A program made the position numbers and the translations under genes. Shown here one piece after another: positions 8,618 to 17,112 of a DNA stretch of 42,247 nt; position 1 is the first letter of the stretch; every line of letters begins with the position of its first letter. Location of the stretch: NCBI RefSeq assembly GCF_000378105.1, contig NZ_KB899268.1, positions 1-42,247 of the forward strand, written 5' to 3'. The notes under the pieces were generated by a model. That model was given only the letters and a program-made list of their open reading frames with translations. It did no database searches and was not told the origin of the DNA. The DNA comes from Rubritalea marina DSM 17716. GTDB lineage: Bacteria; Verrucomicrobiota; Verrucomicrobiia; Verrucomicrobiales; Akkermansiaceae.

Positions 8618-9169
8618 ATGGCAAAGCAATCAGAACCAGAGCACTACGAGTTTAAAGTAATGTTGTATGGCATTGAACCTGCAATTTGGCGTGAGGTTTC
8701 GATCCCTTCGAGTGCCACATTTTTGGGCATGCATCAGGTGATTCAAGCGGCCATGGGCTGGGAAGATAAGCATTTGCATGAATTTCGCCACGGCAAGGGC
8801 AAGCGTCTGACATCAGTGATTGCCTCTGTGGATGAGGATATTGTTCAGGGAGATGACTTTAAGGATGAGAATGAGCTCACGCTCCAGGAGTTTTTTGGCC
8901 GTAAGCGCTTTCCATTCCGCATGCTCTATCGTTATGATTTTCGTGAAGATTGGATTCATGAAATAGCATTCACGAAGAAGGTGGAAAATGATGCGATGAA
9001 GCCAGTATTGATTGATGGGACGAGGAATTGCCCGCCAGAAGATGCTGGTGGTGTTGAGGGGTATAAGGCTTGCATTGAGGGAGACTTAGAATGGCTGGAT
9101 GACAGCTATGACCCAGGCCGCTTCGACAAAAAAGAAGCGGTGAAGCGCCTGAATAAGCTGAAGTTGTAA
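8618..9169 (+). CDS. Plasmid pRiA4b ORF-3 family protein
   Basis: The protein of about 183 residues matches the PRiA4_ORF3 (IS1096 TnpR-like) family. Marks are the opening YEFKVMLYGIEPAIWREVSIP, the helix LGMHQVIQAAMGW, the HLHEF box, the YRYDFREDWIHEI segment and the end RFDKKEAVKRLNKL. Members are often found on plasmids or near mobile elements, but many are chromosomal and no transposase is adjacent here. The molecular function is not known. ATGs at 8609 and 8618 are both possible starts. The stop is five bases from the stop of the convergent DUF1080 gene. Confidence 0.85.
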   Translation: MAKQSEPEHYEFKVMLYGIEPAIWREVSIPSSATFLGMHQVIQAAMGWEDKHLHEFRHGKGKRLTSVIASVDEDIVQGDDFKDENELTLQEFFGRKRFPFRMLYRYDFREDWIHEIAFTKKVENDAMKPVLIDGTRNCPPEDAGGVEGYKACIEGDLEWLDDSYDPGRFDKKEAVKRLNKLKL

Positions 9170-9174
9170 AGCAC

Positions 9175-9924
9175 TTAGAGTTCGCGTACCCAGATGTTGC
9201 GAAACTCAATCGGGTCACCGTGCCACTGGAGCATGATCGGTGCTTTGACGGGGTGGTTTTTCGGGTATTCGGGGAGTCTGCGATGGGTGGAGGTACCGTG
9301 GAAGGCTTGGTTGTTATGGATTACCACGCCGTTGTGGATGACCGTGATGCGGGCTGGTGAGACGCACTGTTCACCTTCATAGACGGGCGCCTTAAAGCTG
9401 ATGTCGTAGCTTTGCCATTCTCCTTGCGGGGTCGATGGGTTGACCAAAGGTGGGTATTGGCCGTATAACGCGCCGGCTTGACCGTCGGCGTAGGTCACAT
9501 TGGTGTGGCTTTCCTGGACTTGTACTTCATAGCGTTGCATCAGGAAGACTCCGCTGTTGCCGCCTTTTTGGCCACTGACTTCTCGGCCTGCAGGCACGCG
9601 CCATTCGATGTGGAGTTGGCAGTCGCCGAAGCTTTGATTGGTGGAAAGATTGCCCGGTGATGCGATCATGATACCGTCTTTCACCACCCAGTTCTGGTTC
9701 CATGCGGCGGTGTCTGAGCCATTGAATAAGACGACGGCATCCGCTGGGGCGGCGGTGGTGACTGCACCGTTTGTAGCGACCTTCTTTGGGTGCGGGCGCG
9801 TGGCTTCATGCACGGCGTAGCCGCTCCACGGTTGCTTTGGGTTGTTGTTTTTTTGCTCGGGAGCAGCTGCGAGGATAGCAGCTGACGAGCTAAGGAATGC
9901 GAGACTGATGAGTGGAAGTTTCAT
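9175..9924 (-). CDS. Secreted DUF1080 (3-keto-disaccharide hydrolase family) protein
   Basis: The 249-residue protein has a signal peptide of about 20 residues (MKLPLISLAFLSSSAAILAA). After a short Pro/Lys-rich linker comes a single concanavalin-like DUF1080 domain. Family marks are VVLFNGSDTAAWNQNWVVKDG near 85-105, FGDCQLHIEWRVP, GNSGVFLMQRYEVQV, and the end MLQWHGDPIEFRNIWVREL. Such proteins are abundant in Verrucomicrobiota and Planctomycetota and are linked to glycoside breakdown outside the cytoplasm. The substrate cannot be told. The gene appears to be a single unit, separated by 190 bases from lpxA upstream. Confidence 0.88.
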   Translation of the reverse strand: MKLPLISLAFLSSSAAILAAAPEQKNNNPKQPWSGYAVHEATRPHPKKVATNGAVTTAAPADAVVLFNGSDTAAWNQNWVVKDGIMIASPGNLSTNQSFGDCQLHIEWRVPAGREVSGQKGGNSGVFLMQRYEVQVQESHTNVTYADGQAGALYGQYPPLVNPSTPQGEWQSYDISFKAPVYEGEQCVSPARITVIHNGVVIHNNQAFHGTSTHRRLPEYPKNHPVKAPIMLQWHGDPIEFRNIWVREL

Positions 9925-10115
9925 GGGGTGTTGCAGTGGTTTGGATGCTTGGTAGGGTGGCTTGTTGTGCAGGATCGGATAGCAAGCCGTGGCTTTCTTG
10001 TTATGGGTACGAGGATAAACTTAAAATCTTCTACCCATAGGGGGACTTAGCTAATCTTCCAGATGAATTGCCGAAATTTGTACATCGGTGGCAGCAGCCA
10101 CTTGGGCTTATGCTG

Positions 10116-10889
10116 CTAGCGGGTCACGCCGCGATCAGCAGACTCGAGAAACTCAACAAGCTGCTGAACATGTGGGTTGCTGGCGCATTCCGCGATTTTC
10201 AACTCGGCGAGTGATACCGCAAGGTTGGTGTTCTTTTTCAGGAAGATACGCTTGTAGGCTCGGCGGAGGTAGGCCAGGTCTTGCTCGCTGTATCCACGGC
10301 GTTGGAGGCCAACAAAATTGATGGATCGCACCGTGGCGGGTGAGCCATCGACGATGGTGAATGGCGGGACGTCTTGGACGATTTTTGTCATGCCACCGAC
10401 GAGTGAATGGGCGCCGATACGGCAGAACTGGTGGACGCCCGCGAGGCCGGAGATAATGGCGTAGTCTTCCACCTCGACATGGCCACCGATGGTGGCGTTG
10501 TTCGAAAAGATGCAATGGTTGCCAACCTGGCAATCGTGAGCGACATGCGAGTAGGCTAGGAAATTGTTGTGATCACCGATGGTGGTGGGAGTTTCCTTGA
10601 TTGTGGATCGGTGGATGGTGGTGTTTTCACGAAATGTGTTGTGACTGCCAATGATGAGGGCGGTAGCTTCGTTCTTAAACTTGAGGTCTTGAGTTTGCTG
10701 GCCAATAGCGGAAAATGGATAGAAAACATTCGATTCGCCGATGGTTGTGGTGCCATCGATGACGACGTGTGATTTGAGTTCACAATGGTCGCCAATGCTC
10801 ACGTGATCACCAATGACACAATATGGGCCGATGGTGACGTTGTCGCCGATCGTGGCGCTGTCTGCAATGATGGCTGTTGGGTGAACCAT
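10116..10889 (-). CDS. lpxA: Acyl-ACP--UDP-N-acetylglucosamine O-acyltransferase
   Basis: LpxA carries out the first step of lipid A synthesis, moving a hydroxyacyl chain from ACP to the 3-OH of UDP-GlcNAc. The 257-residue protein is a left-handed beta helix built from hexapeptide repeats (IADSAT IGDNVT IGPYCV). The catalytic base is the histidine of VAHDCQVG (H118), followed by NNATIGGHVEV and the family block SGLAGVHQFCRIG. The C-terminal helical part (RRGYSEQDLAYLRRAYKRIF) is complete. It lies 46 bases downstream of sufS and is probably the last gene of that operon. Confidence 0.95.
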   Translation of the reverse strand: MVHPTAIIADSATIGDNVTIGPYCVIGDHVSIGDHCELKSHVVIDGTTTIGESNVFYPFSAIGQQTQDLKFKNEATALIIGSHNTFRENTTIHRSTIKETPTTIGDHNNFLAYSHVAHDCQVGNHCIFSNNATIGGHVEVEDYAIISGLAGVHQFCRIGAHSLVGGMTKIVQDVPPFTIVDGSPATVRSINFVGLQRRGYSEQDLAYLRRAYKRIFLKKNTNLAVSLAELKIAECASNPHVQQLVEFLESADRGVTR

Positions 10890-10935
10890 AGAGTGAGTTA
10901 GTAGGAAATTGGTGAATCGAAAAAGGACAAAATGT

Positions 10936-12150
10936 TTAACGTAGCATCATGGAGGCTTTTTTGACGGCATTTACCAAGAGCTCGATCTCTTCGCTTGTGT
11001 TGTACACTGCGAAAGAGGCTCGTGTGGTGCCGGTGATGCCAAAGCGTTGCATCAGGGGCTGACAGCAATGGTGGCCAGTGCGGACGCCGACGCCCATTTG
11101 GTCAATCAAAGTGCCAAGGTCATAGTGGTGCACCCCTTCGATGGCGAAGGACACGACTGAGGCTTTGTTTGTAGCAGTGCCATAGAGGCGGAGCCCGTCG
11201 ATATCTAGGAGTGCCTGAGTGGCTTGCTGGAGCAAGGAGTCCTCGTGTTGCGCAATGGTGTCGAGACCTAACTGGTCCATCCAATCGAGTGCTGCGGCCA
11301 GCGCAATGCCGCCTTCGATGTTGGGGGTGCCGGCCTCATACTTGAACGGGAGGTCATTGTAGGTGGTGTGCTCGAAGGTGACTTCCTTGATCATCTCGCC
11401 ACCGCCGCGCCATGGTGGGAGCATTTCAAGTACTTCGCTACGGCCCCAGAGGATACCAATACCAGTGGGTGCGTAGGTTTTGTGTCCTGAGAAGGTGTAA
11501 AAGTCGCAGCCGAGGGCTTGCACATCAATGGCCATGTGTGGTGCTGATTGTGCGCCGTCGATGAGTGTGAGGGCGCCAAGTGCTTTGGCCTTGGTGATGA
11601 GTGCGTGAATCGGGTTGATGGTGCCTAGCGCGTTTGATACGTGGTTGACGGCTACCAGCTTGGTGCGTTCGGTGAGAAGTGAGTCGATCTCGCTGAGGTC
11701 CCACTCACCAGCATCGTTGATTGGAATGATGTCGAGCTGCGCTCCCGTTTTTTTGCAGAGCATTTGCCAGGGAACGATGTTGGAGTGGTGCTCTAGTGTG
11801 GAGATCAGGATGCGGTCACCTTGTTGGATTTTTCCTGAGTCGGCGAGGGTCGCGGCTACGAGGTTGATCGAGTCGGTGGTGCCTGAGGTGAAGATGACTT
11901 CGTGACTGGCTGGGGCATTGAGGTAGCGGGCAATGCGATCGCGTGCTTGTTCGTGGGCATCAGTGGCTTTACGCGAGAGGTAGTGCACACCGCGGTGGAT
12001 GTTGGCATTGACCTCTTTGTAATATGTTTCAGAAGCCTCAAGAACGGCGAGTGGTTTTTGAACCGTGGCGGCATTGTCTAGGTAGACAAGTGGGCGTTGG
12101 TTGATCTGCTGATGCAGGATCGGGAATTGCGATCTGATGGCGTCGTTCAT
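10936..12150 (-). CDS. sufS: Cysteine desulfurase, SufS type
   Basis: This PLP enzyme takes sulfur from cysteine for Fe-S cluster assembly. The 404 residues fit group II desulfurases. The PLP lysine is K224 in FSGHKTYAPTGIG, the His-Ser-Asn block LEHHSNIVPW is present, and the persulfide cysteine is C362 in RTGHHCCQP. The extra adjacent Cys363, where family members usually have Ala, is unusual. No sufB, sufC, sufD or sufE gene lies in the window. Instead the gene sits 21 bases after a DUF4340 gene and 46 before lpxA, so its transcription is probably linked to envelope functions. Confidence 0.92.
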   Translation of the reverse strand: MNDAIRSQFPILHQQINQRPLVYLDNAATVQKPLAVLEASETYYKEVNANIHRGVHYLSRKATDAHEQARDRIARYLNAPASHEVIFTSGTTDSINLVAATLADSGKIQQGDRILISTLEHHSNIVPWQMLCKKTGAQLDIIPINDAGEWDLSEIDSLLTERTKLVAVNHVSNALGTINPIHALITKAKALGALTLIDGAQSAPHMAIDVQALGCDFYTFSGHKTYAPTGIGILWGRSEVLEMLPPWRGGGEMIKEVTFEHTTYNDLPFKYEAGTPNIEGGIALAAALDWMDQLGLDTIAQHEDSLLQQATQALLDIDGLRLYGTATNKASVVSFAIEGVHHYDLGTLIDQMGVGVRTGHHCCQPLMQRFGITGTTRASFAVYNTSEEIELLVNAVKKASMMLR

Positions 12151-12171
12151 GATGCTTGGCGTGATGGTGCA

Positions 12172-14115
12172 TTAGTCATCGTCGAAGATGTCGAGTGCGG
12201 CAAGCTTTTTGAGAGTGCTTGTGCCGATGACGAAGATGCCTTCTTGGTTACTTGCTTGTGCATAGAAGAAGGCGCTACTGCGTGATGATGTGGCGGGTGC
12301 GAGGAGCAAGGTGTATCGGGTGATATCGGCAGGATTGCCCTCATTGTCGTATTCTTGTACTGATATAGTAACCTCGAAATTGGCATTCGCCAATGCCTTG
12401 AGGGCATTTGGGTCCTGGGGACTGAGTCTCCGGAAGGCGGTAAGCTGGTGGCATTCATTGAGGAAGAACTTGGCGCGGTTCGGGTTGATTCGTTCGCTGA
12501 CGTCGCGATCCCCTAGTTGGCCAGTGAAGCTATCTGCGATAAAGTCGTACTGTACTGAGAGTTTGGCTTTTCCGCGTTGCTGGGCGGTGAATTCTACGAT
12601 GTCGATGACTGGGAGTGTCCAGATTGTTTTTGGTAGCCAGTTCCAGGTGCGATTGGGGATTTCGGCCACAAACTCTGAGCTGAGTTCCCAGACAACCGGG
12701 GAGCCTTGGAGGTTGGCATAATGTTGTGATGTCGGGGTGCCGTCATCCTCAGTGCCGTGTACGGTGCTGATGCGCAGACGGGTAGGAGCTTCGTGGAAGC
12801 TGAGGAAATCGATGATCATCTGTGGTTCGTCGAGCCCGTAGGGGCTGAAGTCGGTGGCAGCATCGCTGGAAAAGTCTTTGATTGGCATGCTCGTCACAAC
12901 CTTCAGGAAGTCTGCTAAAGTTGATTCGTCGATGTCTTCTTCTGGCCGTCCTTGTCGTAGGAGTTTGAAGCGGCCCTTGGGTTCGCGAGCGACGATGACA
13001 GGCTCTGCATAGGACTGCGGGGAGCGAATGATGATGGAGCGGAGCTCGGCGCGTTGTTGGGCATCCCAATCGAGAATCGTACGTGAGCGCAGCGCGTTGA
13101 TGGATTTGGGCAGCTGGGTGATGTAGTTGGAGGTGCTTTCCGTGGCAATGAGGGGCAAGACCATGACGACGGGGCGATTGCTGATGGTGGCGAAGCAGGT
13201 GGAAGCTGTCTGGGCTGCTTGGTAGATGGTGAGGACGACTTCTTCGTCGCTGGAGAAATTGCTGATTCCGATTTCTGTGACGCGTGGGTTCTCTGGGAGG
13301 GGGACGTCCTCAGGCTGGTGCAATGCGATGGCTTCGATCTTTGAGAGGTTGGTGAGGTAATCGACTACTGCTTGTTTGTCGGTGGCGAGCTCCAGCGGTT
13401 TGGTGATGCGCCAGGCGCTGGCGGTGTTTTCGCGCGCTAGGATGATGTCTGACTGGCTTTGATTGAGTCGGATTTCTTTGAGGTCTTGGAGGTTGAGTGC
13501 GAAGGCGCGCGGGTCACGGAATTTAGCGAGTTGTTCGTCGAAGAGGTTGCTGAGGTTTTCGCTGGGGTCGGAGCACAGGTAGATGTGATCGCTAAGGCCG
13601 GGCTGATGCGGGCGGATGTAGATCGAGGGGAGGAATTTTTCCTCATCTTCCTCATCTTGATGAAGCCACGCGGAGGATTTGCCAATGCTGAAGCTGGTGA
13701 TGGTGTTTCCAGTGCTGTCGCTGAGCGTGACTTTGATGGTGTCATCCGAGAAGCCCAGAGCTTTGAGGTCCTTTTGGGTGGATGGCATCGAGTCGATGAC
13801 TTCGGTGGTGAGGGCGAAGCGTAGTAGCTTGTCGATGACCATGGGGCCGTCGGCACGGTCTTGCCATGGGCTGGAACCAAACCAGAGGCCATTGCTGGGG
13901 TCGAAGTCGAACTGGAAGTTTGGGATTTCACTGCCAGTGATAGAGATTTGGGTGGTGGTTTGGACTTTGCTGGGGAAGAGTCGTTGTCCATTGGGCACAC
14001 TTGCTTCGCTTGCAAAGTAGGCGCTGGGGCTGTCGATGCGGCCAAGCTGCACAAGGCTGATCGTGGCGAGAGCCACGGTGATCAGGATCAGAAAGATGGT
14101 GGCGATGGTCTTCAA
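12172..14115 (-). CDS. DUF4340 domain-containing membrane-anchored protein
   Basis: The 647-residue protein has one N-terminal membrane helix (about 4-26) and a large periplasmic part. The DUF4340 domain is suggested by the WRITKPLELATDKQAVVDYLTNL segment, with DLKEIRLNQS before it. A second repeat of this type follows (FKLLRQGRPEEDIDESTLADFLKVV). Proteins of this family usually accompany GldF/GldG-like transporters, as here, where it lies 19 bases after the gldG-like gene. The role is unknown and is inferred to be part of an envelope ABC system. Confidence 0.85.
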   Translation of the reverse strand: MKTIATIFLILITVALATISLVQLGRIDSPSAYFASEASVPNGQRLFPSKVQTTTQISITGSEIPNFQFDFDPSNGLWFGSSPWQDRADGPMVIDKLLRFALTTEVIDSMPSTQKDLKALGFSDDTIKVTLSDSTGNTITSFSIGKSSAWLHQDEEDEEKFLPSIYIRPHQPGLSDHIYLCSDPSENLSNLFDEQLAKFRDPRAFALNLQDLKEIRLNQSQSDIILARENTASAWRITKPLELATDKQAVVDYLTNLSKIEAIALHQPEDVPLPENPRVTEIGISNFSSDEEVVLTIYQAAQTASTCFATISNRPVVMVLPLIATESTSNYITQLPKSINALRSRTILDWDAQQRAELRSIIIRSPQSYAEPVIVAREPKGRFKLLRQGRPEEDIDESTLADFLKVVTSMPIKDFSSDAATDFSPYGLDEPQMIIDFLSFHEAPTRLRISTVHGTEDDGTPTSQHYANLQGSPVVWELSSEFVAEIPNRTWNWLPKTIWTLPVIDIVEFTAQQRGKAKLSVQYDFIADSFTGQLGDRDVSERINPNRAKFFLNECHQLTAFRRLSPQDPNALKALANANFEVTISVQEYDNEGNPADITRYTLLLAPATSSRSSAFFYAQASNQEGIFVIGTSTLKKLAALDIFDDD

Positions 14116-14134
14116 TGGGCCGTAGTGCGTGGTG

Positions 14135-15682
14135 TTAGTTTCTGCGGCTATTCCAGAAGATCAAGGCAATCAAGAGGAGTCCAAAGGGAAGGTAGATGAG
14201 AGTGATCTGGTCGATGAGTGACTTGTTCTTTGGCTCGATGGTGATTTTTTGGCGCATCACAGATTTTGGCGGGACGCCGATCAGGGCTTGGCGGCCAGCC
14301 AGCCAGTTGATACTGGAGTTGAGGAATTGGTTGATTTCCTCACGATCGTTCTCTGGGCGGAGGAAGTCTGTATTGCCAATCACGATCATGCGTGAGGTGA
14401 GAGGTGCCGTGGTGTCGTTATTTTCTAGCCCTCGTACCACGGCGCCTGAGATGAATGCAGGGGTGGGATTGGCGGCGCCTTCGATGATGCCTTGGTCTTC
14501 ACGTGGGTCGAAGTTTGGGTTGGGCTCGGTGTAGCGGCTTTCGCCCCACCAGCCGTCGGCAGCTTGGACGAGTGGGAAGGGATTGATGTTGCGGATTGCG
14601 AGGCGGTCGTTGTTGTTTTGTATTTCGAGTCCCATGCTCGGGCCGTCAAATCTGGTAGATTGATGGGCTAGACCGATGGTGGCTTCTGGGCCCTGAGTGA
14701 AAAAGGCGCGGGCTGCGGTGAGTGTTTTGCCGAGTGGGTTGGTGCTGAGGATGCGGTTGTCGAGTGGGGTGATGCCGTATTCACGGAGGAAGCGCTTCAG
14801 ATTTTTGAGTTTGGCATTGGGGTCCAAAGTGATGAAAATGCTAGCGGAATTGCGGTCCCAGTACTCGTTGAGTACGGCGATCTCTTGTTTATCAAAATCA
14901 AAGGCAGGGCCAATGATGGCAAGCCCCTCAGCATCGTCGGGAATCTTTTTGATGCTTGAGATTTGAATGGGGAGGAGCTCGATGTTTTGCTCATTGAGCA
15001 TGCGTTGGAAGTTTTTCCATGCTGGAGTGCCTTTGGTTTGTTCGTCGATACGTGCTTTGTCGACGATGAAGTAGAACTTACGTGGCGTGCCTTCGACCGC
15101 GCTCACGAGACTGGTGGTGATGACTGCTTCGTCATTCCAGCTTGAGATGTAGTGCTTGTTGAAGCGATCCACTTCTTCTGTGAAGAGTGCGTCTACTGGG
15201 AAGCTGCGGATGTGTTTGACGAGGTCGCTTCCCTCATCGCCTTCGAGCGAGTCACGGGCATCGATCAGGATGCTTTCTGTGGCGATCTTGCGCTGGTAGG
15301 TTGTGCTGAATTCGAGTAAGCGATCGCGGTCGTGGAGCGGGTCGATGTGTTCTACGACGATCGCATTGTTGGATTGGCGGCGGTAGTTCTCCAGCTGAGC
15401 CTTGATACGTAGGTAGTAGGGGGAGCTTTGTTTGACCACAGCAACGATTTTGATCGGCTGTGAGCGTTCTTTGACCGCTGGGCTTTGTAGGTACTGGATG
15501 CTTGTCTCAGCGAGGCTGAAGTCGGTGTGGCGCGAGAGGTCGAAGCGCTTGTGATTGGTGCAGGATAGAAAGTTCAAGAGCACCACAGCCAAAAACGCGA
15601 GAGCCACCTGAAAAATGGCCGCGCTGCCGAGGCTGAAGCGGTTGATGGTCTTTGCTTTACTAGATTCGCCAGTGTCAGACAT
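14135..15682 (-). CDS. GldG-like ABC transporter auxiliary protein
   Basis: The 515-residue protein has an N-terminal membrane helix (about 20-42), a large extracytoplasmic ABC-type domain, and a C-terminal helix (YLPFGLLLIALIFW) ending in RRN. Such proteins pair with a GldF-type permease. In Bacteroidota the Gld versions serve gliding, but the wider family occurs in non-gliding bacteria, so gliding is not implied. Family-like features are LTSRMIVIGNTDFL and NSSINWLAGRQALIGV near the C-terminus. It is between the permease (24 bases upstream) and the DUF4340 gene (19 bases downstream). Confidence 0.87.
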   Translation of the reverse strand: MSDTGESSKAKTINRFSLGSAAIFQVALAFLAVVLLNFLSCTNHKRFDLSRHTDFSLAETSIQYLQSPAVKERSQPIKIVAVVKQSSPYYLRIKAQLENYRRQSNNAIVVEHIDPLHDRDRLLEFSTTYQRKIATESILIDARDSLEGDEGSDLVKHIRSFPVDALFTEEVDRFNKHYISSWNDEAVITTSLVSAVEGTPRKFYFIVDKARIDEQTKGTPAWKNFQRMLNEQNIELLPIQISSIKKIPDDAEGLAIIGPAFDFDKQEIAVLNEYWDRNSASIFITLDPNAKLKNLKRFLREYGITPLDNRILSTNPLGKTLTAARAFFTQGPEATIGLAHQSTRFDGPSMGLEIQNNNDRLAIRNINPFPLVQAADGWWGESRYTEPNPNFDPREDQGIIEGAANPTPAFISGAVVRGLENNDTTAPLTSRMIVIGNTDFLRPENDREEINQFLNSSINWLAGRQALIGVPPKSVMRQKITIEPKNKSLIDQITLIYLPFGLLLIALIFWNSRRN

Positions 15683-15706
15683 GGTGGTAGAGGGTCGTGA
15701 GTCGCC

Positions 15707-16459
15707 TTAGTACTTCCAGCGGCGGAAGTCGACAATGTGGTGTGTCACGAGCAAGGTAAGCAGGCTCATGCTTAGGTAGAAACAAATCGGGCGTAGGTCG
15801 ATGAGTCCGCGTGAGAAGTAGGCGATGTGCTCGTGCACAGAGATGTAGTGGAAGACCACGGCGCCTTGGAAGCTATCGCCAGCGATACTGGGGATGAGCC
15901 CCATGAAGACGATGAAGATGAGGCTGCCGAAGGTGATGATGGCTGCGATGATTTGGCTGGATGTCAGCGCAGAGGCTAGAATGCCGATTGCGGTGAAGAA
16001 GGCGCCAGCTAGGGTGAGAATGCCCAGCGCTCCTACGGTTTCAGAGAGCGTGACAGGGGGGAGGGCTCCAGTGACCCAGGTGAATACTTTGAGGTGTAGG
16101 ATAAGAGGCAGCCAGAGAACGAGATAAAATGTGTAACTGGAAAGGTACTTTGAGAAAACGACCTGCCAAGTGGTGACTGGTGCCGTCATCAAAGACTCTA
16201 GGGTGCCGCTGCGTTCCTCTTCAGCAAATTGCTTCATCGTGATGAGCGGGAAGATGAAAATGAAGTAGAACCAAAAAATGGGAGTGGATAGGCACGAGAA
16301 TAGCAGGTTCACCTGGACAGGTGATTTCTCATATTGCTCAAGTACCGATGTGAGCGAGAAACCTTGCAACAAGACAATAAATGCCAAAACAATCCATCCG
16401 AAGGGCGTGCCTAGGAAGTGTTTGAGTTCTTTCTTGTAGAGGATGAATAAGGTGCGCAT
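15707..16459 (-). CDS. ABC-2 type transporter permease, GldF-like
   Basis: The 250-residue protein has six predicted membrane helices and the ABC-2 permease pattern, with the conserved FAEEERSGTLESLMTAPV segment at about 77-94. It should form the membrane channel of an exporter with the GldG-like and DUF4340 proteins. The usual ATPase gene is not upstream. Only 88 bases separate the gene from the rpsU terminator. It is therefore probably the first gene of the operon gldF-like, gldG-like, DUF4340, sufS, lpxA. Confidence 0.87.
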   Translation of the reverse strand: MRTLFILYKKELKHFLGTPFGWIVLAFIVLLQGFSLTSVLEQYEKSPVQVNLLFSCLSTPIFWFYFIFIFPLITMKQFAEEERSGTLESLMTAPVTTWQVVFSKYLSSYTFYLVLWLPLILHLKVFTWVTGALPPVTLSETVGALGILTLAGAFFTAIGILASALTSSQIIAAIITFGSLIFIVFMGLIPSIAGDSFQGAVVFHYISVHEHIAYFSRGLIDLRPICFYLSMSLLTLLVTHHIVDFRRWKY

Positions 16460-16546
16460 AGGATGAGCTTGGCCACTGTGGTACTGGGAAACTGATAGTA
16501 ATCCAAGTGCTAAAATGAGCGGATTTCATTTGCTCATTTCGTAGAA

Positions 16547-16578
16547 ACAAAAAAGGCATCCTTCGAGAGAAGGATGCC
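16547..16578 (-). terminator. Terminator of rpsU
   Basis: The perfect 10-bp stem ggcatccttc (16555-16564) / gaaggatgcc (16569-16578) with loop gaga is followed, on the minus strand, by a run of T. It lies 30 bases after the rpsU stop. Confidence 0.92.
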
Positions 16579-16607
16579 GTAAATCGTTGACCTGATGTCA
16601 GGGTTGC

Positions 16608-16859
16608 TTATGCGTTGGCTGCGTTGCGAGCCTCACGAGCTGCCAGAGCTGCTGCGTCTTGTGTTGGGCTTGTGTAGCGGAAACGCTGGCGGTTACGCTT
16701 AGAAGCGGAACGAGCTTTGCGCTGTGCACGCTGAACGGTTGTTTCGAATGCGCGACGGCGGCGCATTTCTTCGAGGATGCCCTCGTTGTCGAGCATTGTC
16801 TTGAGACGCTTGAGAGCGCGATCTACTGGCTCACCTTTGTTGATTGATACTCCACGCAT
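16608..16859 (-). CDS. rpsU: 30S ribosomal protein bS21
   Basis: This small, very basic protein belongs to the small ribosomal subunit, near the anti-Shine-Dalgarno region. The 83 residues begin with MRGVSINKGEPVDRALKRLK and carry the EEMRRRRAFET block of S21. The C-terminal tail is longer than in short forms and rich in Ala and Arg. It is a single gene with its own strong terminator. Confidence 0.95.
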   Translation of the reverse strand: MRGVSINKGEPVDRALKRLKTMLDNEGILEEMRRRRAFETTVQRAQRKARSASKRNRQRFRYTSPTQDAAALAAREARNAANA

Positions 16860-17112
16860 GGTTTGTAAAAAAGAATGTGTTGTTAATAAAACAGGTCGGG
16901 CGCGGACGCTACGCAGGAATTACTCAGCTGTCAAGCTTGTGAGGGAAAAAATGTTGCTTGTATGGTGATGGGGATTGGCGGGGAGGAGACCGGCGGTGCT
17001 TAAGTCGTTGAGGGGCCTTGTGATCGAAAGGTGTGAAGCTTGTTCGACTATAGACATTGCAACTGATCGCGCTTGCCGTGGTGACCTAGGGTTTTGTATG
17101 GATGAGCCTGAC

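Noticed and set aside
8618-9169. PRiA4_ORF3 gene as sign of a mobile element
   Set aside because: No transposase, integrase or terminal repeat is next to it, and its base use matches the neighbours.
14135-16459. Gliding motility system because of GldF/GldG similarity
   Set aside because: The wider family occurs in non-gliding bacteria, and no other gliding or type IX secretion gene is in the window.
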